In this document: in pieces, positions 9,483 to 19,727 of the stretch | Layout: every line of letters starts with the position of its first letter | How positions within the stretch are numbered: the first letter of the stretch is position 1 | Assembly (NCBI GenBank): GCA_949317995.1 | Contig: OX439037.1 | Span: forward strand, 53,354,080 to 53,418,079 | Direction of reading: 5' to 3' | DNA length: 64,000 nt | Origin: Acholoe squamosa | Taxonomy: Eukaryota > Annelida > Polychaeta > Phyllodocida > Polynoidae | Program-made: the position numbers and the translations under genes | Notes under the pieces: generated by a model | What the model was told of the DNA's origin: nothing | Seen by the model: the letters and a program-made list of their open reading frames with translations, nothing else | Database searches by the model: none

Positions 9483-9626
9483 GTCAAGGGGGTATGGACC
9501 ATGGTGTATTGCTTTCTATATGTGCATTAGGTATTTCCGTAATCTTTCGCATATAAGATGCGTCTTCTATGCCAAACAAATGCCTGGTGCGTCTTATAGG
9601 AATTTCTCAAGTTGGGGTGCGTCTTA

Positions 9627-10183
9627 CTGTGGTCGTAGTTTATTTCGCGCTGTACATATTTTCGCGGATTTCGCGGAAATTAAAAATCCGCGAATTTATA
9701 TCTTTAGTGAAAATTTCTCCGTTAGAGAAAACTTCCCTCTGTTGGCATTCCAAGGATTACAAAAGGCTGTAAGACTGGGCAGGGGAGATTGGGGGGGGGG
9801 GGGTACTTGAAAGCATTTAGCACCTTAGGCTTGGTTTTAGTTGCTCTGTACCCTCCATGCCGGATTACAGTAAGTGTGAAAACTTTTGTAGACAATACAA
9901 AGTCTAATACTTCATTTCCCTTCACTATATACTTTAACTGTTCATAGGTTTGTTTAGTGTGGGTTTGTTGACAATGCCTGTCACTCTTCAACTACCAGTA
10001 GTCATCTAGCTCAAGAGATTCTTTTTGTCTCTTACTTCTGTGATTCCTCAGTGCACACCCACAGGCTACCCATAAATATTGATAGGTTTTATTTTGAAAA
10101 TCCGTGAATTTAAGTACAAGCGAAATAGCATTTTATACCATTTCCGCGAAAATTTATACCCACGAAAATATCTACAACCACAG
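9627..10183. mobile_element. TA-flanked element, CTGTGGTYGTAG ends
   Basis: Inverted ends CTGTGGTCGTAG and CTACAACCACAG, flanked by TA (9,625-9,626 and 10,184-10,185). It splits the family word GCGTCTTATACGCG of its host MITE at the TA. Subterminal sequences contain TTTCGCGGA and AAATCCGCGAATTTA in inverted positions. Non-coding; Tc1/mariner-type by its duplication. Confidence 0.8.
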
Positions 10184-10281
10184 TATACGCGAGTTTTTTT
10201 TTTATTATAGAAATGTACTAATCTTACAAAATTCAGCCTTAAGAGGTGCATCTTTTACGCGAAACAGCCATTGGCAAGTTA

Positions 10282-10606
10282 GGAAGGGTCATTATTTATC
10301 AACAGGGGGCGGGTGGTGGGTTTCCGCATGGATGCTTGAAAATTTTTTACGCCCCCCCCCCTTGACGACAGTCAAATTTTTTGCGCCCCCCCCCCCAAAC
10401 TGGAGGCACGGAGAATTTTCGCGCCCCTCTTTGAGCTATAGTAGCGCGCGGGCTTTTTTGCTAAAAAGAGGGTTAATTTTTTTAGACCCCCCCCCCCTCA
10501 AGAGGGGTCAAAATTTTGTTAGCCCCCCCTCGGGAGGGGTCTGAAATTTTTACGCCCCCCCTCAAACCCACCATCCCCCCCCTGTTGATAAATAATGACC
10601 ACTCCC
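10282..10606. mobile_element. Harbinger-like MITE, TTA duplication
   Basis: Right end GATAAATAATGACCACTCCC; the left end begins GGAAGGGTCATTATTTATCA. TTA at 10,279-10,281 and 10,607-10,609. Typical interior: G-run, C-runs, TTTGAGCTATAGTAGCGCGC and C-rich right half. Confidence 0.82.
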
Positions 10607-11270
10607 TTAGGGGTGCGTCTTATACGCGCACTGCGTCTTATACGTGGGAGATTATGGTAGGATGTTATTCAATGGTGGATAAAGGGCAGAATGAGGTCCT
10701 TTCCCCTTGAAGGCCAAGTGCTACAGGTGGCTCAAAAAATAATTTACGAGGAATTTCCTTTAAATTTTCTCTGCCAGTTCTTTATACCAGTTGTAATCAA
10801 AATATGAAATAAAAAAATGGGGTTCCAGCACTAGTTTTCCCAGGCCTGGCTTCACTATTAAAATGGTCATGTGAAATGATATGGTCCTAGAGCTACTTTC
10901 TTCTCTGGATGCACATGAATGCAGATGGGTTGGGGTCTTAAACATGAGGTCTATGGGCTGCATCTGGAGGGGGTAGAGGGGGGGGGAGCGGATCTCCTGT
11001 CTGTGGAAAAATGATTGAATACTTCAGGAAAAGAAAGAATTGTCTATTTAGGATTAATAACCTTTTAAATAGATAATGATTATAATTTGCCTAAAAATTG
11101 TCAGATTCCTCTTAACAAGATTTGAGCAAAAATGGCCACTAGGTGCATGTGGCACTTGGCCTGAACACGCAGATATATCCCAAAATATAAATGGCATCTA
11201 CACTACAGTAGTACAATATATGTATATCACGTTGTGTTTGTGGAGTTATTATCCAGCACATGTCACTCAC

Positions 11271-11552
11271 CCGATACTGTAAATCCTGTTGCAACAGACA
11301 GGTACTTGCTAAAATAATCATCGGCAATGGTCATGGTTGGCGTATATGCTAAACTTGTTCCAATACCATAGAAAACAGAGAAAGTCAAAAACATCCACTC
11401 CATGGAAGTAACGTAGGAGGAGGAAATCAACGACACCATGCACATCAAAGTCCCAGCCAGGACGGTGTGCCTTACTCCGATCTGATTTATTGCAGTACTG
11501 GCCACTGGTGCTAAGGCCATAGTGATACCGTAGGCAACAGATCCTACCCATG
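11271..11552 (-). CDS. SLC16 (MCT10/MCT8-like) coding exon 2, TM2-TM4
   Basis: About residues 110-203, phase 1 in (acceptor TTTCATTTCAG) and phase 1 out (donor ATCGG|GTGAGT). It begins AWVGSVAYGI, matching the AWVGSL start of TM2 in MCT10, then TM3 (VLAGTLMCMVSLISSSYV) and TM4 (MFLTFSVFYGIGTSLAYTPT). The words SSSYVTS, G.S.AY.P and YFSK.L..ATG..V.GSS align with MCT10 by eye. Confidence 0.95.
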
Positions 11553-12330
11553 CTGAAATGAAAAAAAAGAAAGAAAAAGAGTTAGCTACATGTGATAAGA
11601 TTTAAAAGAGGGGAAAAAAGAATCTATGCTAAAAAAATAAATGATTTTTTTTTTCAGCATACCGGGGTTATTACTTGGTACAGAAACACAATCCCTCAAA
11701 CAAGGAAAAAGCCGAAATAACGCCGGCTTTTTACGGTAACATTCATATGGACACAAATGTCTGAATTGAAGTATACATGATAATGATACACAACAGCCTG
11801 ATAGGACATAACATTGACACTTTATCTTAGAATCGATTTGTAAAAGAAATGTCGAAAAATTACCTTCTCATTAGCTTGATTCCAATGTAACCCATGATAA
11901 ACACACATTTTGTAACATACATGTACATACATCCCAGTCCGAAACAAACTGACTTACTCATTGCATCAAAGTGTCTGAACCTACCTTGGCTATAGGCCCA
12001 GCCTGGTTAGCACAGAATAAATGTTGATAAAATGAATGACTGATCAGCATTCATCAACTTGCTATCAAAATTAACTTGATATTCTCTACATGCAGAGACA
12101 GCAATATGCGGTAGGAATGACTCACTAATCCTATAACTGGGACCATGGGTTTATTAGGAAAATGTAGGCACTTCAACAAAAAAAAAATGAATACAGAAAG
12201 ATCCCTGTGCATTTGATTGAGGCCATTGAGATGTTTTTAAATCTTTTGGAATTTTGTTTACATCTTGTATAGAACCAGAGATACAGGGCAAATAGTACCA
12301 AATAGTATCTAGTTTTCTATGATATTTAGA

Positions 12331-12633
12331 ATCAACAGGGGGTGGGTGGTGGGTTTCTGCGCGGATGCGCGAAAATTTTTTTACGCCCCACCCCTCGACG
12401 ACAGTCAAAATTTTTTGCGCCCCCCCCAAACCGGAGGCGCGGAGAATTTTCGTGCCCCTCTTTGAGCTATAGTTGCACGCGGGCTTTTTTGCTCAAAAGA
12501 GGGTAAATTTTTTTAGCCCCCCCTCAAGAAGGGTCAAATTTTGTTAGCCCCCCCTCGGGAGGGGTCTGAAATTTTTTACGCCCCCCCCTCAAACCCACCA
12601 TCCCCCCCCTGTTGATAAATAATGACCACTCCC
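12331..12633. mobile_element. Harbinger-like MITE, left end lost
   Basis: The right end GATAAATAATGACCACTCCC plus TTA is intact. The left begins at ATCAACAGGGGG, lacking the terminal GGGAGTGGTCATTATTT. The body matches the 10,282 copy closely. Confidence 0.75.
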
Positions 12634-12730
12634 TTAGCTTTCAATTGATATCTTTCATCCATTTCCAAATTGATTCTAAGTAGGAGTAAAATGCTAATAA
12701 AATATCGTAACATAGCAGCTCTACACACAG

Positions 12731-12949
12731 CCATTTCTTTATTGTTTCATATTTTGGTCCTCTCAAAAGAATCACTGGGCAAAGTCATACATGCATGAAA
12801 TTTTACATGCTGCTAGTTTATTATGCACTTAAACTGTGTCTGATATAATTTTGTTGGTGTCTCCAGTGGTTAATATGTTTTTCAAAGCTTCAATATTACC
12901 TTCATATCAAAGTCAGTGTAAAACGCTTAATAATTGGAATTTTTCCTCC
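12731..12949. repeat. Old dispersed repeat, copy B (uninterrupted)
   Basis: Aligns with copy A (164-775) but lacks both MITEs of that copy, giving the pre-insertion sequence at each site (TAGTTTATTATGC and CAAAGTCAGTGTAAA). Confidence 0.75.
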
Positions 12950-14384
12950 CGGATTTCGCTGGTGGGTAGCTTGATATCTAAACTCCAAGGATAACTATTA
13001 AAACAGAAGAAAAACACCCTAATAAAACCCTAAATCGGTGATATCGGCAAGGTCACAAGTATCGGCCACACTCACACCTGGCAGAAAGTGTCAACCCAGT
13101 ATGCCAACTTTTCTCACCCACAGTGGCTTTATCAAAGTGCCTAGAAAATGAAAATATAGGGCAGCAATGTTCATTGCTCGTAACTCGAAATGAAATAAAA
13201 TTTAATTTTTTTTGGCAGATGTTATGTACCATAAATTCTTTGATTTGAGGTTCATATCATATTTGAATCGAATCAAGAGTATAGTTTATTGCAAGGTCAG
13301 CATGGCTCTCCACAGTATAAAAAAAGCACACAGGTCTATGGAGGCATGTGCGATGCAACATGCAGTGAGAGTCATAACACTGACAAACCTAGGGATTTTT
13401 GAGCGACTCCCCCAAGAATATTTTGGAAATCTAGGTGTTATTTGGTGCATTTTTAGGCATTCTGATTTAAAAATTTGGTATTAAATGAATGCTTTATCAT
13501 TTTCAACCCTGATTCCCCATGTGGATTCAATTTCAATAAGAATCTGAAACAATTATAGTGTACTCTGTATGAAATTTGGATTAACTTCTGTTCTAATAGG
13601 CCGATTTACAAAATTCAATTTTCAGTTAAATGACACGGGCGGTAGTTAAAAGTACACGGACGGCCCATATACTTCCTATGTGTGGAGAACCCTGGTCAGT
13701 AATGCAGGTAATGTTGCTTGTATCAGAGAATTTAAGGTAATTGCAGTTAGTTAGACTCTGCTGTCCCAAAGCTCTGGTCCCCTATACATACTTGATAGTC
13801 TTTTCCATTACATTGTTTCTCCATAATTAAAATCAATAGCCTTGAGCAAGTCTAGCTTGTGGTCTGACATCAGCACTCCCATTCACAGACAGGAACCAAC
13901 TCCGAGCATGTGTTAAGTAGTGTTGTAGTCCTATACCTTCACAAGACATCTGCTTGGAGGACCAAATGCTACTCACCCAGGTTATTCCACCACCAAGCCA
14001 CTTTTCGCATAACTCCTGCCAAAACTGCCCTATTCGCACCACACTTGCAAAAAGAGCGGGAAAAATTGATCCTGGATCAACATTCCTATACCTTCATCAT
14101 TGCAAGCAAAAAGTGTCTTATGGCAGCTGACCAACTGACTGTATACAATATAGAGAATTACTCAAAATTTACAAAACTTGTTACTGAAATGGCTTTTCCA
14201 GCAAGACCCCTACATCTCCTCCTGCAATACCACTACAAACTCCTGAACTAATTCTGCCTCTTATACGTAAAATTTCCATCTTCTTTTTACACTTAATCAC
14301 ACCACCCAAATGACTGAAAATTAGGGGCCATCCTCACCTCCTATAACTCTCTTTTCGAGTTAATAATAATAGCAAGGACCTTAA

Positions 14385-14625
14385 TTTGCCTAAAACTCAT
14401 TTTAACACTTTCTGAACCTAAACACTTCATTCTCAGAATCATTTAAACACTTTTTCAACTAAAACACATTTTAATCAAAACACTTTTGAACTTTTAAACA
14501 CTTTTTCAAAAAAGTGTTAAGTGTTTTGCCAAAAAGAAGTGTTTAACAAAGTGTTACAAGAAATTGTTTTAAATATGGGAAAAAGTGTTTAAAAACTAAA
14601 CACATTTTTTAGTGTGTAGTTTGCA
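14385..14625. repeat. Foldback-like repeat built on AAACACTTTT
   Basis: The left half reiterates AACACTTTTT-type words and the right half their complement AAAAAGTGTTT, so the block can fold into a hairpin centred near 14,515. No coding sequence. Confidence 0.6.
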
Positions 14626-15059
14626 TGCCATGATCACAGAACAAAGATTCTTTGCTCTGTGGATAGATAGATCTAAGCCTACCACCATGAGTTATAATGT
14701 GCCAAAATCTATGTGGTGCTAGCGTCAACCATAATAATTATTATCATATCCACCATTATGAATTTTTCAGACTTGGATAGTAGCATAGTCATAGCCCTAG
14801 ATACAAGAGTAAACAAAATGGAGAGAATAATTAATAGTAGTGCGCAGGCATTTTTTGCCAAAAGTTTTAAAAAGAGGATATACCCCCCCCCTCACGGCAG
14901 TCTTATTTGGATGTTGGTAAAACCCTGAAAAGTTTAAGGCCCTTTAACATTTCACAGGTGGAGGGATTTCTAAAATATGACACTGCACAAAAGTCTAATT
15001 TTGAGGGGACTCCAAACCTCTGAAAATAGATCATGAACCTCTGAGGGTCTGACATCTCT

Positions 15060-15177
15060 GCGCCCTGAAAACTGACAAAAGTTTTTGCGCCCCCCCCCCT
15101 CTACCTCCTCCCGGGCCCCCCTCAAAGGCTCAATACCCCCCTCCCCTCCCCCCTGTTGATGAATATTGACCACCCCC
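15060..15177. mobile_element. Harbinger-like MITE fragment
   Basis: C-rich half and right end CCTGTTGATGAATATTGACC..CCCC followed by TAA. The left end is missing. Confidence 0.55.
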
Positions 15178-15339
15178 TAATCAAGAAGAGTACAGTAGAC
15201 TATAATATTCTTGCCCTAATACCTAGATTGAGGATCATCTGTGTCACGGGTTTGCCGTTCACATAGTAGGGCTACCTTAGATACCTTTATACCCCCCCCC
15301 CTCCCCTACCTGCCAGTATTAACGCTTGGGTACCTAGGG

Positions 15340-16402
15340 GAGACCTGGGAGAACTGGGACAATATTTTTAAGTCACAATATTTTTTGTTCATCATTCCTA
15401 CAATAAGAACAACATCCAAAGTAATTTTCTCCCAGAAGAAGGATTGATGGTAGACCTACAATATGGACTATTCAGACATTTCCTATCTATCATCAATTCT
15501 TAGATAGAGCTTGATTTAATTTTGATTAAATCTGGTGAGAACTGGGACACCTCTAGGGAGAACTGGGATGCAACCTAATGAGAACTGGGGCGGACCAATA
15601 AAACATGTTGTAAAGTTATCACATATTAATCAAATTATTGAATTCCTGTAATTTCTATGATGTTTAAGACTGCTGACAAGATGCTAGAAATCATTTTGAT
15701 GTATAGTTACAAGATACTTTAATGATATCTTTATCAAGGTGTGCATTTTTATCAATGTAGAAATAGAGCAATTGTGGGAGAACTGGGACAACATCAAATA
15801 GCACATTAAATGAGATGAACATGTCATGGCTTGTTACCCAGTTTTTTAACCTTGTGATGCTGTAACTTCTTTTGGAGAACCTCCAGGTTCTTATTTTGAC
15901 TGATAGGCTTCCTGTCACATGTGTATTTGTACATCATTTGTCTGATTTTAGAAAAATCAGTTGTAGATTGGGGAGAACTGAGACGGGTGCGACCCAGTTC
16001 TCACAAGCTTGGCATTTTTAAGAAAAATATTCATATAGATCTAGTCTGAATAAGGCCAAACTAAGTAATTTTGGATAACTGATAATATCGAAAAGTTTTT
16101 AATACACATTTGGCACTATCAAAAATGGACTGTTGTGCTGTCATTTGGGAACCCTTTGAAAAAATAATCGCTAGACACTCCAAAAATATCTTTTTTTGGT
16201 AAAATAATATAGATTTTTTTTTGGTAAAATAATATAGATCTATTCTGTTATAATTCTTGATGTTTAAATAGCAGAAATCTTTTTCCCATAAAGTATAACT
16301 TCACTATCCAAAAAGTAGCATTGTTAGATTTTCACTAAACCTCTTGGTAGGTCTAGAACAGGGGGTGTCCCAGTTCTCCTTTGTCCCAGTTCTCCTTGTT
16401 GA
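15340..16402. repeat. Element reiterating GGGAGAACTGGGAC in both orientations
   Basis: The word GAGAACTGGGAC or a close variant occurs near 15,350, 15,540, 15,560, 15,580, 15,780 and 15,970. The complement GTCCCAGTTCTCC occurs near 16,370 and 16,385. The left edge GAGACCTGGGAGAACTGGG and the right edge CCCAGTTCTCCTTG are in inverted orientation. Exact borders and target duplication are unclear. Confidence 0.5.
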
Positions 16403-16756
16403 ACTTTCCAACTCATTATTCTACCTCAAACAACAAAGCATATGGAAACCATATATTTCAAGCACTGCGTCTAGTATGCCCACAGTCAGTGGCGTACAAA
16501 ATGTTGTACGCCACGCCCCTTGTATGCCACTCTAAAAGTGAATAGTGTCATTAGTGATGCATTTTCTGCTGTACAACCCCCTACGATTTCAGCCCTAAAA
16601 ATGTTAATTCTGTGTGGATTTTTGAAATTCAAAGAAACAAAATGATCCTAAGACAATAAGGAACATTATGCAACCATGATTGCTAAGATATATTAACTAT
16701 ATCACAATCAAAATGGCATTGAACAGCATCCGATAGGACAGAAATGTGTATTTCCC

Positions 16757-16860
16757 AGACCTCTCAACTCTCACGCATCTGGCGTGAGTCTCACGCATTT
16801 GGGGGAAATCTCACTCTCTCACGCAGAGGAGCCCCTTTCTCATGCATTTTAGACTAAAAA
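16757..16860. repeat. Short TCTCACGC-rich repeat
   Basis: Five or six CTCACGC-type words in about 100 bases. A related CTCACTCTTTGG stretch occurs at 17,277. The origin is unknown. Confidence 0.35.
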
Positions 16861-17000
16861 AAATCAGTATAGGCTTGTAGAGTGAACTTGACCCTTTCCA
16901 TAATGTTTGGTGTAGGAAAGTCAGCCAAATTGTCTTAATTTTTTCAAAATTTTCTTGGGGGCATGCCCTCCAAACCCCCCAGTTTTACCTAAATTGTGAC

Positions 17001-17775
17001 AATAGGGAGCCTAATTCTCGCGATAAACTATGTTGTAAAAAAAATTCTGATTTGGAACTAAAATGACCAATATTTGAATTGACCTGAAGGCCCACCATAT
17101 ATAAAATTTTAAGGCTCAACTCTCGTTCTTAAAAAAGTTATGCTAGGCCTAAAATATTCACCTATCCTTCAAGCCTGAGGGCGATAATATGCTGAGCTCA
17201 GAATCCGCCCGCACGTGACATGACTTCCCCTCCCTATTCCCCTAATGTTTGGCAATTTCTGAGCACCCCGGCAAAGTCTCACTCTTTGGCTTCATCAAAA
17301 CTTGAGAGCTCTGATTTCCTACACTTGGATCTCCATTTTTCTGAGCCCTCTCAGGGTAAAAAGTGGTGAAAATAGTTTGCTGTTGTTGCTTGAGGTAGAA
17401 TAAAACAAAAACACAACTCGTGGGGCACACAGGGGCTGTATTCCCATAGGGAGGGAAGTCACGTCACGTGCGGGCGGATTCTGAGCTCAGCATATTATTG
17501 CCCGCAAGCTTGAAGGATAGGGGAAAATTTTAGGCCTGGCATAACCTTTTTAAGAATGAGAGTTGAGCCTTAAAATTTCATATATGGTGGGCCTTCTAGT
17601 CAATTCAAATATTGGTTATTTTAGTTCCAAATCAGAAATTTTTTTACGACATAGTTTATCGCGAGACTTAGGCTCCCTATTCGTGGAGTGCCCCTGCTGC
17701 CCTGCGGGCACCCTGGGCAGCAGGGGCACTCCACTCATGGGCATACAGCCCCTGTATGTCCCACTCGTTGTGTTT
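17001..17775. repeat. Complex inverted repeat (two overlapping folds)
   Basis: Arm 17,001-17,231 is inverted at 17,447-17,682 (both contain CTATCCTTCAAGC-type and GCTGAGCTCAGAATCCGCCC-type words). The segment 17,404-17,445 (ACACAACTCGTGGGGC..) is inverted at 17,741-17,775 around the hairpin 17,683-17,734. Probably one inverted-repeat transposon beside an inverted copy of its own arm. Confidence 0.65.
17683..17734. repeat. Perfect 20-bp hairpin
   Basis: Stem GTGGAGTGCCCCTGCTGCCC (17,683-17,702) pairs without mismatch with 17,715-17,734 around a 12-base loop. It is GC-rich in an AT-rich surrounding and lies at the centre of the 17,404-17,775 fold. Confidence 0.85.
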
Positions 17776-17843
17776 TTGGTTAATATTCGCTACCTTAGGT
17801 ACTGATGGACGCGTATTGACAGCAATATCAAAGGATAGAGTTA

Positions 17844-18160
17844 GGGAGTGGTCATTATTTATCAACAGGGGGGGGGTGGTGGGTTTTCGCGTGGATGCGC
17901 AAAATTTTTTTACGCCCCCCCTCGACGGCAGTAAAAAAAATTTGCGCCCCCCCGCGCCGGAGGCGCGGAGAGTTTTCGCGCCCCCTCTTTGATCTATAGT
18001 AGCGCGTGGGCTTTTTTGCTAAAAAGAGGGTAAATTTTTTTAGCCCCCCCCCTCAAGAGGGGTCAAAATTATTTTAGCCCCCCCCTCGAGAGGGGTCAGA
18101 ATTTTTTATGCCCCCCCTCAAACCCACCACCCCCCCTGTTGATAATAAATGACCACTCCC
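17844..18160. mobile_element. Harbinger-like MITE, complete, TTA duplication
   Basis: 317 bp with ends GGGAGTGGTCATTATTTATC and AATGACCACTCCC; TTA at 17,841-17,843 and 18,161-18,163. The best-preserved single copy in the window. Confidence 0.88.
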
Positions 18161-19008
18161 TTAGGTATGTCACTAAAAATTTAAAAGCTGTCTGATTGCT
18201 TAGCTTTTAGCACAGCCTTTAGAGGCACATGTTAGTAATAATATGCTTTTGGAATTTTTCATTTAAAGTGAAAATTGATGAATTGATGGTGGTTTTCATG
18301 ATCGAAAGTAGGCATTTTTTTCGTCATCATGTTAAACTGTACAAAGAAGGAACAAGTGTGACCTTTCCATGATTTTAGTCTGATTTTTAAACTTGCTGTA
18401 TCATGGAAAAGCTTACATCCCCTGAAAGCCTGGAACTTTGCCATCACAATGCAGTTCATCCCAGGTCATTCTGACCAAAAGAAGTGGAAATATCAATTTT
18501 TAAAGATAAAAAGTTAGTAAAATCCCTTAATTTGGGCAGAAATTATCAATTACAAATTTCTGCTGATCCTATGTGCTCAACGATAGATTTTCTTCATATT
18601 TGGCAGAGATGATGCTAAGACCATATACTATATGTTTTTGAATGACTTCCTAAATTCCTTCATGTATTTGATCAGGGGGTATTGATTACATTGACCTAAT
18701 TAAGGTGACAATTAATTAACTAATTAGAGTTGTGAAAAAAATCAAACACTAAATTGAAAGAAATTTTGTATACTTGGGGTACAATTCTCAGGTAGTTAAA
18801 CCCTCCAATATTTCCCATGGTTATAAGCTAATCACTGAGACCTGTCCCTGCACAAACCTTCCAAGCCTGGCACAGTTTTCCATGACGCAGTCCAGGCTCA
18901 TATCAGCCCCAATGCTGACATACCTATTACAGTTACGATTGGAACTAAGTTCTTCCAGGTCTCCCCTACATTTAGCATCTTCTCACTGAATCTCACTTCT
19001 GTGCCTAC

Positions 19009-19336
19009 CTGCAGTTGCTTTACTTGTTTTGAACTCCTTTATAAATTCCACAAAGAATACACCAAAAATGTGTAACACTCCGACAATATTCAGCTGAATG
19101 AAGAAGGCAGCAAAACATTTTATCCATGCAAGCTTACTGTCCTTTTGCACGTCAGTCCCGTCATTTGCTTGTAAAATGTCCTCAGCATCACCAGTTATAC
19201 TTAGGGTGCCACTGTTATCAGTGTTAGCGTTGCTGAGACCATTCGTGAGATCGCTGAATTCGAGAACGTCTTTCGCGGTCTTATCTCGGGGCCTATCTTT
19301 TGTTTCATCATGCCCAACGCATGCTGTACATTCCAT
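19009..19336 (-). CDS. SLC16 (MCT10/MCT8-like) transporter, coding exon 1
   Basis: First coding exon, residues 1-109 of 869. MCT10 and MCT8 are plasma-membrane major-facilitator carriers for aromatic amino acids and thyroid hormones; substrate here is inferred only. The start ATG (19,336-19,334) has a favourable AATATGG context and begins MECTACVGHDETKD. The open frame extends upstream without another ATG. An acidic N-terminal cytosolic segment of about 68 residues precedes TM1 (about 70-98, FAAFFIQLNIVGVLHIFGVFF). The usual family motif [D/E]G[G/S]xGW before TM1 reads DSKLAW, so this key signature is not kept. The donor is GCAG|GTAGGC, phase 1, joined to exon 2 to restore TAGAWVGS. Together the eight exons give a 12-segment core (to about residue 460) and a tail of about 400 residues. 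Confidence 0.88.
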
Positions 19337-19480
19337 ATTGTACACTTCTGAAGATTCACACCGAATAACATAGCAGTGCGAATTCAGGCGAGCATAAACC
19401 AATGTTCTCCCCCTTTCTCCCTCTTAGTATGCACCATCACAATTCACCAGGAAACGTTCTTACGTCAAAAATAGTTTACT
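19337..19480 (-). other. Probable 5' UTR of the SLC16 gene
   Basis: Between the first ATG and the cluster of promoter-like motifs. The transcription start is not determined; an additional upstream non-coding exon cannot be excluded. Confidence 0.4.
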
Positions 19481-19486
19481 CGTTTT

Positions 19487-19500
19487 CCACAAGAGGGCGC
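19487..19500 (+). promoter_or_regulatory. CTCF-like motif
   Basis: CCACAAGAGGGCGC fits the core consensus CCASNAGRKGGCRS at every position. It lies about 150 bases upstream of the SLC16 start codon. Confidence 0.5.
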
Positions 19501-19505
19501 CCACT

Positions 19506-19554
19506 CCATCTTGGCGCCATCTACCATTGGCTTTTGGAAGCTAGTTTTCCCGCG
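19506..19554 (-). promoter_or_regulatory. Promoter-like cluster: YY1, CCAAT and E2F-like sites
   Basis: CCATCTTGG (19,506-19,514) reads CCAAGATGG on the gene's strand (YY1 core). ATTGGC (19,526-19,531) reads GCCAAT. TTTTCCCGCG (19,545-19,554) is E2F-like. The GC content here is higher than in the surroundings, fitting the start region of the SLC16 gene. Confidence 0.45.
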
Positions 19555-19727
19555 ACGCCCGGCTTTCAGGACATATGTTGAGTGACTGACACCTGTTAAG
19601 CAAAGACCGACGGATGAATATTGGGGTTAGTACCAGCGCCTTCGGCGCTGGGATAGTGTAAACGGCCCATGTGATGTTAGGAGGTAGGCCTAGTCTTTAT
19701 TCTGTGTTAGAGAGTGGTGTTTATTTA
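19555..19727. other. SLC16 upstream flank
   Basis: Contains CGCCTTCGGCG (a short palindrome at about 19,638-19,648) and no other feature I recognise. Confidence 0.4.

Larger units (their letters stand above)
9537..10657. mobile_element. CCGTAATCTCCC-family MITE, copy 2, with two insertions
   Basis: Ends CCGTAATCTTTCGCATA.. and ..GTGGGAGATTATGG match copy 1 (499-730), here in the opposite orientation. The body between the insertions (ATAGAAATGTACTAATCTTAC, split ATAGAAATGTAC / TAATCTTAC) is the reverse complement of copy 1. A TA-flanked element (9,627-10,183) and a Harbinger-like MITE (10,282-10,606) have landed inside it. Confidence 0.8.
9188..11270 (-). other. SLC16 intron 2
   Basis: Holds a small palindromic AACGTTTTT repeat (9,388-9,482) and a MITE that has received two further insertions (9,537-10,657). 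From 10,660 to 11,270 there is a G-run near 10,977 and nothing else recognised. Confidence 0.65.
11553..19008 (-). other. SLC16 intron 1 (7.5 kb)
   Basis: A large first intron filled with repeats: Harbinger-like pieces (12,331-12,633; 15,060-15,177; 17,844-18,160), an old dispersed repeat (12,731-12,949), and inverted-repeat elements (14,385-14,625; 15,340-16,402; 17,001-17,775). The stretches 11,560-12,330, 12,960-14,380 and 18,170-19,008 show nothing I recognise. Confidence 0.65.

Noticed and set aside
19337-19402. N-terminal extension of the SLC16 protein to 19,402
   Set aside because: The codon there is TTG, not ATG; the first in-frame ATG is at 19,336 with a good context.
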